From positions 26,039-90,038 of the forward strand of contig CAZVWR010000008.1 of NCBI GenBank assembly GCA_964630905.1: DNA of 64,000 nt, given 5' to 3'. Source of the stretch: JAGOEX01 sp964630905 (lineage in GTDB: Bacteria; UBP6; UBA1177). The translations under genes and the position numbers were made by a program. Below, piece by piece: positions 53,290-61,688 of the stretch (within the stretch, counting starts at the first letter, position 1; each line of letters begins with the position of its first letter). Under the pieces are notes generated by a model that was given only the letters and a program-made list of their open reading frames with translations, had not been told where the DNA came from and ran no database searches.

Positions 53290-54051
53290 CTAAACTTCCA
53301 CCCTCAATCCGTCAAAAGCGGGGAGAATGTTTCCGGGGAGGTGTTTTGTAATCTCAAAATAGTCAAAATTGTGGCTCATGTGTGTCAGATATGCTTTTTT
53401 TGGTGAGATGATCTTTATCAGTTCGATTATTTCATCAAGGTCCATATGTTTTCTGTGAGGGTGGTTGACTGTTGTGCAGACTGCAAGAACTTTCACCCCT
53501 TTCATTTTTGCAAGTTCACTTTCTGATATTGAGCTGATGTCTGCAAGAAGCCCGAAATCTTTCATCCTGAAGCTGTGAACTTTTGTTTCACCGTGAAAAT
53601 GCATGACAGGTATGAATTCCATGTCCTTGAATTGAAAGGGATCTTCGTCAACAGTGAACGGTTTGATAAGAGGTGATTCGGTATATTCATTTTCAAAAAA
53701 AAGATATGGAAATTTTGTCTTTACTGATTCAATGGTTTCCTGTCCGGCAAATAGAGGGAGCGGTGCACCGTTTCTGAAAGCTGCCATTCGCATATCATCA
53801 ATGCCTGCGATGTGATCGCTGTGTGCATGTGTCAGCCACAATCCGTCAATTTTTTTTATGCCGGCATTTAAAAGCTGAAGCCGAACTTCAAAAGGGGCAT
53901 CGACCTGAAGAACAGTTCCTTTTTCGATTATTGTCATTGAAAACCGTGTCCTTTTGTTTTCCGGGAATGATGATTTGCAGACCGGACAGTCGCAGAAAAG
54001 CTGGGGCACACCCGGTGAAGAACCTGTTCCGTTAAAAATTACTTCCGTCAA
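53290..54051 (-). CDS. PhnP-like metallo-beta-lactamase-fold phosphodiesterase
   Basis: The start GTGSSPGVPQLFCDCPVC carries the extra C-x-C-x2-C zinc site of PhnP-like enzymes. The main metal motif is THAHSDH (about 75-81), with further ligands in HFHGE and HMSHNFD. PhnP hydrolyses 1,2-cyclic ribosyl phosphate. However, no other phosphonate gene is near, so the substrate here may differ. It overlaps the unknown protein gene upstream by 4 bases and closes the pseudokinase operon. Confidence 0.82.
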   Translation of the reverse strand: MTEVIFNGTGSSPGVPQLFCDCPVCKSSFPENKRTRFSMTIIEKGTVLQVDAPFEVRLQLLNAGIKKIDGLWLTHAHSDHIAGIDDMRMAAFRNGAPLPLFAGQETIESVKTKFPYLFFENEYTESPLIKPFTVDEDPFQFKDMEFIPVMHFHGETKVHSFRMKDFGLLADISSISESELAKMKGVKVLAVCTTVNHPHRKHMDLDEIIELIKIISPKKAYLTHMSHNFDYFEITKHLPGNILPAFDGLRVEV

Positions 54052-55214
54052 CTGAAAAACTTCCCGAAAAACCCTTTAATAGACCTTTTTTTATTTATTT
54101 CCTCTTCATACACCTCGATCAGTTTTTCAAGTTTTTCAACTTTGATCAAAAGTGCTTCATTTTCTTTCTTAAGGCGTATAAGCTCGGCTTCCTCAACATG
54201 CTCAGGATTTTTATCGATTATAGTTTTCTGTTCAACAGGAGCGGTTGTTTTTCCAACCGGTTCAGGAACTTCAGTTTTCGGAATTTCTGTTCTGAAGGAA
54301 TCCGAGGTTTCATTTTCTATTGCTGTGATATCTTTTTTCAGATCATTGGTCACTGTTATTGGGAAAATTGTGTCAGATTCAAGAAGCATCTGGTATGAAC
54401 CATCTTCCGATTTTGTAACCACCTGAATAAAAACACCTTTATTGTGACCTATGGATGATTCAATGTCGTTAAGTGAAGCAAGGAGAAGAGATTTTATCTC
54501 TGAAATGCCGGAATCGGTCTTCAATACAGTCAGAAAGAACTGCTGGGGAAGTGCCGGATCTTTAACAAGAAAGTTCCTTATGAATGATATCCGGCTCGGT
54601 ATTTCATTTATCACAATGGTGAGCTTGACGGTCCTGTCGCTGTTGAGAAAAGCGATAGAGCCGTATCTGTCAAGAAAGTCTTTTATCGCACCCTTCTTTT
54701 TTTCGTTTTCGGGGGAAGTGCTGTTTCCGTTGTTGGAAATTCCGCTTCCTGAATCCTGACCATGGTTTGCTGTTTCACCCGAAAGCACTTTTGATAGCTT
54801 AAGTATGCCGGTTTGAGGATTTATGTTATGCGGAACGCACAGATTTCTCATCTGAATTGTCTTTTCCTTGAAAAATCTTGAGGCTTCCATCCTGTCAAAG
54901 AGAACTGAAGAGTTTTTTTCCTCAAATGAAATGTTGCCCATAAGAAAAAACAGAAGCGAATTGGAAGATTCATTTAAAAAATAGGGGAGTCCCGGAATCT
55001 CTGAATCAAGTTTTTTGAACCATGTCCTGTAGCTCTCATTTTTCAGTTTCTTGAATATGTCGTATGGTGTAAGTCCTTGGAAGTTAAGGGAAATATCGTC
55101 TTCATGTTTTTTTATCATGGTGGATGACTGAAGCAGAGTATCCATCTCTTTTCTGATGTGGGAAGTGTCTCCATGCAGGATGTGTTCTTCAAAGATCTTT
55201 ATGTTAAGCGTCAT
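54048..55214 (-). CDS. protein of unknown function with C-terminal coiled coil
   Basis: The 388-residue protein has no signal peptide. An N-terminal mixed domain (about 1-150, with RTWFKKLDSEIPGLPYFL and ILKLSKVLSG) is followed by a Gly/Ser/Asn linker (about 150-172), a second domain (about 175-290; LTIVINEIPSRISFIRNFLV) and a Glu-rich coiled coil (about 340-375). The tail is basic and ends FFGKFFS. No known family is recognised. Its ATG overlaps the stop of the pseudokinase gene, so the two are translated together and probably work together. Confidence 0.7.
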   Translation of the reverse strand: MTLNIKIFEEHILHGDTSHIRKEMDTLLQSSTMIKKHEDDISLNFQGLTPYDIFKKLKNESYRTWFKKLDSEIPGLPYFLNESSNSLLFFLMGNISFEEKNSSVLFDRMEASRFFKEKTIQMRNLCVPHNINPQTGILKLSKVLSGETANHGQDSGSGISNNGNSTSPENEKKKGAIKDFLDRYGSIAFLNSDRTVKLTIVINEIPSRISFIRNFLVKDPALPQQFFLTVLKTDSGISEIKSLLLASLNDIESSIGHNKGVFIQVVTKSEDGSYQMLLESDTIFPITVTNDLKKDITAIENETSDSFRTEIPKTEVPEPVGKTTAPVEQKTIIDKNPEHVEEAELIRLKKENEALLIKVEKLEKLIEVYEEEINKKRSIKGFFGKFFS

Positions 55215-58200
55215 CAATGTCTCCCCAAAAGGTCACAATATTTAACAGTTCTGTTTCTACCGAGATTTTTTGCCCTGTAAAGAGCCATATCACATTTTTC
55301 TATAAAATCCTTTTCATTTTTCACCCTGTCTTCATGAAAAGAGGCAACCCCGAGACTGACCGTGAATGAAATACCTGAAACATTCTGCTTTTCACATGCT
55401 TTTCTTATTTTTTCAGCTGTCTGAAAAGCTCCTTCGAGATCCGTTCCTGTCAGAAGAATAACGAACTCCTCGCCTCCGAATCTTCCTACATAATCAGAGG
55501 AACGGACAGTTCTTTTCAGGAGTTCCCCGAGAGTTCTAAGTATCGAATCTCCGGAAAGATGTCCGTAGGTGTCATTTACCTGTTTGAAATAATCGATGTC
55601 AAGCATGATCATGGATGTGGTGAAATTATACCGGCCCGCTTTTTCGACTTCCTTTGAAAGGATGTTCATGAAATGTCTTCTTGAGTAAAGCCTTGTCAGA
55701 TTATCCGTAGTTGCTATCTGCATCAGCTCAATGTTGTCAAAAATGACGGCGATGCTTTCTGAAAGAGTTTCAAGAAATCTTATTTCCGATTCCCTGAAAG
55801 TCCCGAGTGCGGAGTCTCTTTCAATATATATGTATGATTTTATTACTCCTTTGAGTGTTATGGGAACTGCGGCGACAGATCTGTATTCAAAATTCTTTTC
55901 TGAAGGAGTACCTGATATGAAATCAATCCTCCCTGTCTTCAGCATTCTCGGGACAACGCCTGCTTTAAACCGGAAATCGCTCATTTTGTGTTCATTGTAA
56001 ACAGAGTCAAGGATGAGATAGCTGTTCTCTTCAGTATCTCCTGCAAGAAAAACTATGCCGCATATCTCAAGAGAAAGGGCGTCGATCATTTTTTTGACGA
56101 CAGTTTCAGTTATCCGGCTGAAATCTGTCCTTCCGGCTATAGATTTTACAATATCAATGATGGTCGAATAGCTTGAATTCATAGTGCTTAGGTGTTCTAT
56201 CTGATTTTTTGAGTTCTGAATGTGACTGTGGAGCTTTGCGATCTCGCCTTCAATGATTTTTTTTGATTCCTCATCAACATGTATGTCAAGAAAGACATCT
56301 TTTATCCTGTTGATAATATTTTCCGTTTCGTCTGTCTCAAGAACATAGGATATTGAATTAAAAAGGGAGACAAAATGGTTTGACTGTATCTGCATTGAGA
56401 ATTTCATCCCTTCACCGATGTAATTTTTTAACAGTCCGCTTGATGGTGAAAACTCCTTGAGTAAGAGCGAAGCATGGTAATAATAGAGCATCTGGTAAAG
56501 AGAGTGAGTGCTTTTTATCCCTTTTATTTCGACTTCATGGATCTGATTCATTGCCGAGTCACGGTCACCGTTCCGTTTGAAAAAAATGATTCTGCAGGTT
56601 ATGTGAAGAAGTTCATTCGCTTTTTTGAAAAGCGGGTAGCTGTTTAAAAGTTTCTGGAATTTGCTGTCAAGTTCAAAAAAGAATTCACGGTCGTTGCCGG
56701 CCATAGCTTCAAGAAGCATCAACGCTGAATAATAAGATATCTGTTTGTTCTGTCCGACAGTTTTGAACTGTTCAATATACCGTCTGAGCTTCCCTCCGGA
56801 GTTTCTTGCAGTTCCGACTTCATTCTTTAAGAGTGCAAGTACAGTCTGAAGACTGTAGATAATTATGAGATCAGGGTCACGATATTCTCTTTCAGATATT
56901 TCCTGGGCATTGTAAAGATAGTTCTCGGCAAGTGAGAACTCACCTTTTATGATCGCGAGTTCGCCGTAGTTGCAGTAACACTGTTTTAAAATGCTTGCTC
57001 CGCTCCCTTTTCTTGCATACTCAATTGCTTTGTCAAGATAGAATCTGACATCATTGAGACGGCCCAGCCGGTGGGAACAGCTTGCAAGGTTCAGATAGCT
57101 TCTGGTTATTCTGTAGTTGTCGAAAATTTCAAGTGAGAGTTTCAGAGATTCATGCAGAATGTTGTATGCCTTTTTCATTTCGTTATAATTCCAGTAAAAC
57201 AGGAATGAGGCATTCATCGCATCTATAAGAAAAGCTTTTGACTCTATACTGCTCGAGCTTTCGATCAGTTCCATCCTCAATTTATCAAGCGTTTCAAAAC
57301 TTGATGTGTTCATAAAAAGGTCAAGATCGAACTGAAGCTGTTTCAATGTGAATTTTCTTATCGGTCCGAACAGCCTGCCATGACCTTTTTCAATGTATCC
57401 TATCGCCCTTTTGAGATGGTAATGGGATTTCGTATAATTATTTTCAGTGGTGAGATAAACAAAAGACCTCAGGTAATGTTTAACAGCCTTCTTGTCGGGA
57501 GTACTGTCCCCGTAACTGCTTATGAACTTTGACGCCTTTGACGGATCAGAGTCATTGGCAAGCGAAAATACAAGATCTTCAAGGATGGTATCCTCTTTCC
57601 ACACTTCATAACTTTTTTCAAGAAGAGGTACCGCTTTTTTGTATATTCCGAGTTTATAATAAATCCGGCCTGCAAACAGATATACCGAAAAAAGTTTTTT
57701 CCCTTTAAGAATGCCGGGATTAAGTTTAACTATTTCAAGGACTTCGTCTATTGAAGATTCAGCAAATTCAGAGTTGAACTGAGCCATTGATCCGCCGACA
57801 GAATAAAGATAGAGCTTAAGTGCTTTTTCAAATTCTCCAGCCTGATTGTAGTGATGTGCCGCGAAAGCAAAATGGTTGATATTCATTGAAAGGAGGCTCT
57901 GCCATGTAAGCGAAATGTAGTCTCCCATTTTTTTATGAAGCTCTTTTTTCTGTGCTTCATCAAGAGTTTCATAAATTATCGGTCTGAACTGCCTGTTAAC
58001 GACATTTATCTTGCCGTTCCTGTTCACTACGATGAGATAGTTTGCCTCAAGCAGGCTTATCGCCGATTCGAGCTCTTCGGGAGTCATAAGACCTTTTGTG
58101 AGATATTCCAGAGCTTCCCGTGTTCCGAATTTTTTGAATATCGAACACGCTTTGAGCGTTATCTGTTCTTTGTTCGGAAGAGAGTTTATTTTGTTATGAA

Positions 58201-59926
58201 GCAGAAGATCAACCCCTTTTTCACCCATGTCGCCGTATTTGAAAAAAATGTGGCTGCCGCTTGAATAGATCACCTTTTCTTCAATGAGCAGAAACAGCAG
58301 TGACCTTATCTGTTTTGCGAGTCCTTTGCTGTTCCTGTAAAGCCAGAGAAAAAGCTCATTGTCTATCTGGTTGGCAGGCTGATCAAGTGAATCTTCAATA
58401 AAGTCCCTTGTTTCCGAGAAAGTGAACGGGCTTAATATTATCCTTGAAAATGCAGGGATCTCTATGTTGGAACCGCTTGCAGGATCAAGCGTAACAATGG
58501 TGAAAAGTCTTATCGAATTGTCAAATCCTGCCGATATTTCCTGTATCAGCCGCAAAGATCGCTTGTCAACATGGTCAAAGTTGTCAAGCAGCATAACTAT
58601 CGGCTTGTTCCTGGTCCCCATCCTTATAAAATCACGGACAAGTGACGCGAGACGGTAAAAATCCTCATTTGCAAGAGGAAGGTGCTTTGATTCAGGGCAG
58701 TTCTTAAATTCTCCGTATGACTTGAAATGGGGAAAATAGAGAAGGACCGTTCCTCTCCACTTGAGTGAGAGCTGAAGCCGGTATTCTCTGTCGAGAGATT
58801 CCCAGATTGTGTCAACTATGTCTGTTGCAAGATTCTGTGACTGACTTGCACTGAAAAAAAGGGTCTTAAGATTTCTTGAAGATATCCTCTTTTCAAATTC
58901 TTTTAAAAACCTTGTTCTTCCCGCACCTCCCGGACTTTCTATTATTACCGAACTGTCAATTGATGTGGCTTCAAAGTTGTCAAGCATTTCAAGAAGGTTT
59001 GTCATCTCGATCCTTCTTGATATAAATTCGGCCTCCTTTATTTTCAAAACCCCTTTTAAACTTCCCTGAATTCCAGCTTTGCGAACAGTACCTGCGAATA
59101 TGTGTTCAAGAGAGCTGATAAGTTCCGCCGCATCCTTGAATCTGTTGTCCGGTTCAATGGAAAGGAGTTTTTTTATAACCCCGTTGATCTGAGGAGAACT
59201 GTTTTCCGGAAATGAAATATCTATTGAAACACCTTCAACGCTTTCCAGAAAAGGAGGTGCCGCCCAAGGAAGCTTTGTGTACATGATCTCATACATTATG
59301 ACCCCGAGGCTGTACAGGTCAGCTCTCCAGTCAAATCCGGTCTGGTTAATAATTTCCGGGGCGGTATATGTGAAGATCTTTCTCATCTGCGGATCTTTGT
59401 TCTCAAACGAAGAAAGAACTCCGATATCGACAAGTTTTGCCGACCGGTCCGGTTTAATTATGACATCACCCGGTTTTATACCTCCGTGAACTATTCCGTA
59501 TTTGTGAAGTTCAAGCAGTGCCTTTGATATGTCAATGAAAAAAGGGATAAGAACGGAAGGGTGTTCGCCTCGAAATTCAGTTATTTTTGATCCTTCAACA
59601 TATTCCGCACTGTAAAAAAGAAGACCTTTTTCGTCGAACATTTCATAAACTTCTGAAATATTTCTGCACTTTATCTGTGAAAATGAACGGAATTCGTTTT
59701 TAAGTACTTTCAGGTCTGTCTTTTTGTTGAAATATCTCGAATTGATAAGCTTCAAAGTAACTTGTGATCCGGTTTTTGTATCTTCTGCGAGCCAAACATC
59801 TCCGAAAGCAGTATTTCCCAGTTTTCTTGTCAGTTCAAATCTTTCAAGAAGCCTGGTTCCCTTTTCCAGTTTCAAACAGAATCTCCCCAATTCAAAATTT
59901 CTACCTTCCAGTCCGGATTCGGTCAA
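55214..59926 (-). CDS. pseudokinase-ATPase-TPR-GAF-diguanylate cyclase hybrid
   Basis: Residues about 28-275 form a Ser/Thr kinase fold, but HRD is replaced by His147-Gly148-Gly149, the metal-binding Asn by Asp154 and the second loop glycine by Thr39. Lys59, Asp167 (DIG) and the APE motif remain. A STAND/AAA-type ATPase follows (about 300-600) with a degenerate Walker A in which the lysine is Arg337 (GAGRT); Walker B MLLDNFD looks normal. TPR-like helices (about 650-1230), a GAF-like domain (about 1245-1400) and an intact GGEEF domain (1484-1488) with an RxxD inhibitory site (1475-1478) close the protein. It is the first gene of a three-gene operon. Confidence 0.88.
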   Translation of the reverse strand: MTESGLEGRNFELGRFCLKLEKGTRLLERFELTRKLGNTAFGDVWLAEDTKTGSQVTLKLINSRYFNKKTDLKVLKNEFRSFSQIKCRNISEVYEMFDEKGLLFYSAEYVEGSKITEFRGEHPSVLIPFFIDISKALLELHKYGIVHGGIKPGDVIIKPDRSAKLVDIGVLSSFENKDPQMRKIFTYTAPEIINQTGFDWRADLYSLGVIMYEIMYTKLPWAAPPFLESVEGVSIDISFPENSSPQINGVIKKLLSIEPDNRFKDAAELISSLEHIFAGTVRKAGIQGSLKGVLKIKEAEFISRRIEMTNLLEMLDNFEATSIDSSVIIESPGGAGRTRFLKEFEKRISSRNLKTLFFSASQSQNLATDIVDTIWESLDREYRLQLSLKWRGTVLLYFPHFKSYGEFKNCPESKHLPLANEDFYRLASLVRDFIRMGTRNKPIVMLLDNFDHVDKRSLRLIQEISAGFDNSIRLFTIVTLDPASGSNIEIPAFSRIILSPFTFSETRDFIEDSLDQPANQIDNELFLWLYRNSKGLAKQIRSLLFLLIEEKVIYSSGSHIFFKYGDMGEKGVDLLLHNKINSLPNKEQITLKACSIFKKFGTREALEYLTKGLMTPEELESAISLLEANYLIVVNRNGKINVVNRQFRPIIYETLDEAQKKELHKKMGDYISLTWQSLLSMNINHFAFAAHHYNQAGEFEKALKLYLYSVGGSMAQFNSEFAESSIDEVLEIVKLNPGILKGKKLFSVYLFAGRIYYKLGIYKKAVPLLEKSYEVWKEDTILEDLVFSLANDSDPSKASKFISSYGDSTPDKKAVKHYLRSFVYLTTENNYTKSHYHLKRAIGYIEKGHGRLFGPIRKFTLKQLQFDLDLFMNTSSFETLDKLRMELIESSSSIESKAFLIDAMNASFLFYWNYNEMKKAYNILHESLKLSLEIFDNYRITRSYLNLASCSHRLGRLNDVRFYLDKAIEYARKGSGASILKQCYCNYGELAIIKGEFSLAENYLYNAQEISEREYRDPDLIIIYSLQTVLALLKNEVGTARNSGGKLRRYIEQFKTVGQNKQISYYSALMLLEAMAGNDREFFFELDSKFQKLLNSYPLFKKANELLHITCRIIFFKRNGDRDSAMNQIHEVEIKGIKSTHSLYQMLYYYHASLLLKEFSPSSGLLKNYIGEGMKFSMQIQSNHFVSLFNSISYVLETDETENIINRIKDVFLDIHVDEESKKIIEGEIAKLHSHIQNSKNQIEHLSTMNSSYSTIIDIVKSIAGRTDFSRITETVVKKMIDALSLEICGIVFLAGDTEENSYLILDSVYNEHKMSDFRFKAGVVPRMLKTGRIDFISGTPSEKNFEYRSVAAVPITLKGVIKSYIYIERDSALGTFRESEIRFLETLSESIAVIFDNIELMQIATTDNLTRLYSRRHFMNILSKEVEKAGRYNFTTSMIMLDIDYFKQVNDTYGHLSGDSILRTLGELLKRTVRSSDYVGRFGGEEFVILLTGTDLEGAFQTAEKIRKACEKQNVSGISFTVSLGVASFHEDRVKNEKDFIEKCDMALYRAKNLGRNRTVKYCDLLGRH

Positions 59927-59955
59927 CCATTGTATATCTTTTATTATATTTTCTC

Positions 59956-59969
59956 AACAAATATTTGTT
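59956..59969. promoter_or_regulatory. palindrome in the divergent intergenic region
   Basis: AACAAATATTTGTT is a perfect 14-base palindrome, midway between the divergent pseudokinase operon and the LolA-like gene. It is a candidate operator for one or both promoters. Confidence 0.4.
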
Positions 59970-60037
59970 CAATTGTGAAACCTGTGATATACAAAAGGGG
60001 TCTAAAGAGTTGTTTGTGATTTTTGTGAGGGTTTTAT

Positions 60038-60781
60038 ATGAAAGATCTGTTTTTCTCATTCTTTTTTCTGACTGTTTTTTTCTTTTTTTCATCAGTTTAT
60101 GCAACTGAAAATGTTACAGAAGGGATGGTAATAACACCTGAATTCTCAAAAATGGTGATTGATTCAATTACTGAAAAATATTCAAAAAACATGTATGAAA
60201 AATATGCCGGAGTAAAAAGCACAAGACATGTGACCGTTGAATGGAGGCACCCGAAGACGGACGAGCTTATTGAAACGGAAAAGGTGGTCTATACAAGATG
60301 GGACGATTTTTATGAAGATCTTAAATATGAAGTGCTCGAATATACTGTGAACGGTGAAAAAAAAGATCCTTCAAAATATGATCCCAGAGAATCAAAACCG
60401 GGAATTCCCCATTTTGATAAAAACGGAGAAAATGAATATATCCGGGAACTTGTGGCAGTTGAAAAAGTAAAAGGGAAGCTTTGTTATAAAATAAAGGCGA
60501 CTCCCATAAAGCCCAAGGACGAACATTTCAAGGGATTTCTGTGGGTTACAGTTGATAGTCTCGAACTTATACAAAACGAAGGGACTTCAGGAAAATCGAG
60601 GTTTGGGGTAAGCGATCTCTATGTCAAATATCAGGCTCGTGATTTTGGCGATTTCTTCCATTTTACAAGCGGTTACACCAAAGTTAATCTCAATGTTCTC
60701 GGGATGTACAAACGGATACTTATATTTAACTTTGAGAACAAGAATATTGAGTTGATGCCTCTGCCGAGGAAGAAAAAATAG
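60038..60781 (+). CDS. exported LolA-like protein, unknown function
   Basis: A signal peptide (1-22) is followed by about 225 residues of predominantly beta structure with the pattern of LolA/LppX-like half-barrels: VKSTRHVTVEWRHPKTDE, YIRELVAVEKVKGKLCYKI, GFLWVTVDSLELIQNEG, SGYTKVNLNVLGMYKRILI. Single cysteine, no lipobox. It lies 9 bases before a steroid-reductase-like membrane enzyme, so it may carry a hydrophobic ligand (inference). Family name uncertain. Confidence 0.6.
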   Translation: MKDLFFSFFFLTVFFFFSSVYATENVTEGMVITPEFSKMVIDSITEKYSKNMYEKYAGVKSTRHVTVEWRHPKTDELIETEKVVYTRWDDFYEDLKYEVLEYTVNGEKKDPSKYDPRESKPGIPHFDKNGENEYIRELVAVEKVKGKLCYKIKATPIKPKDEHFKGFLWVTVDSLELIQNEGTSGKSRFGVSDLYVKYQARDFGDFFHFTSGYTKVNLNVLGMYKRILIFNFENKNIELMPLPRKKK

Positions 60782-60790
60782 GAGTGGAAA

Positions 60791-61537
60791 ATGAAAACTG
60801 TTTATGACCTGCTTCTTGCCGCACAGTTTATCAGTGCGTTGTGTGTTTTTATTTCACTTTATTTTGTGACAGCGGGTTACGGCCGTCACGGCGGAAAGAA
60901 GTGGGGACCTGCGATAAATCCCAGGATTGGCTGGATGGTGATGGAAGCCCCTGTTGTATTTATTCCGCTCTATTTTCTGTTTACAGGAAAAGCTGAAGTA
61001 GTTCCAGTGGTTATGCTCACAATATGGATGGTGCATTATCTACAGAGAACATTTATTTATCCCTTTCTCATCAAAGGTGAAGAGAACATGCCGGTTCTCA
61101 TCATGATATTTTCCATAATGTTCAACAGCATGAACGGATTTCTGAACGGATACTATCTTTTTCACCTTGCCGACTACGATCTTTCATGGTTTTTTGATCC
61201 GAGATTCATCATCGGAACAGTCATCTTTTTCTCAGGTATGGTGATAAACATCCACTCAGACCATGTAGTCAGAGCACTTCGGGCCGAAAAAGGTCCCGGA
61301 TATCATCTCCCTGAAAAAGGGATGCACAAATTTGTCGCAAGCCCCAATTATCTTGGCGAAATAATGGAATGGACAGGTTATGCAATACTCACATGGTCTC
61401 TCCCGGGTCTAGCCTTCATGGTATTCACAATGGCAAATCTCGTCCCCAGAGCACACAAACACAGAAAATGGTACAAAGAAACCTTCGGCGAAAAATATCC
61501 CTCAACCAGAAAAAGAGTGTTTCCGTTTATTTATTGA
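60791..61537 (+). CDS. steroid 5-alpha-reductase family membrane enzyme
   Basis: The 248-residue protein has about six membrane helices and the signature segments of 3-oxo-5-alpha-steroid 4-dehydrogenases: GYGRHG (about 29-34), INIHSDHVVRALR, GYHLPEKGMHKFVASPNYLGEI and the C-terminal NLVPRAHKHRKWYKETFGEKYP. Length and motif order match the SRD5A family, which reduces the 4,5 double bond of 3-oxo-steroids or related enones with NADPH. The actual substrate in this organism is unknown; it need not be a steroid. Confidence 0.88.
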   Translation: MKTVYDLLLAAQFISALCVFISLYFVTAGYGRHGGKKWGPAINPRIGWMVMEAPVVFIPLYFLFTGKAEVVPVVMLTIWMVHYLQRTFIYPFLIKGEENMPVLIMIFSIMFNSMNGFLNGYYLFHLADYDLSWFFDPRFIIGTVIFFSGMVINIHSDHVVRALRAEKGPGYHLPEKGMHKFVASPNYLGEIMEWTGYAILTWSLPGLAFMVFTMANLVPRAHKHRKWYKETFGEKYPSTRKRVFPFIY

Positions 61538-61688
61538 AATTAATAACCTAAATGATGACCTGAGCCCTATGGCTCGAGAAATGAAGACAAGGTAAACTTA
61601 AAAAAAATTGAATTGTCTCTAAAAAAAATTAATATTTATATGTTTTGATGTCAATGAAGCTATTTTTAATATGAAACAGGAGGATTTT

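Noticed and set aside
61566..61585. Hairpin GAGCC-CTAT-GGCTC after the reductase gene as a terminator
   Set aside because: The stem is only five base pairs and no T-run follows it.
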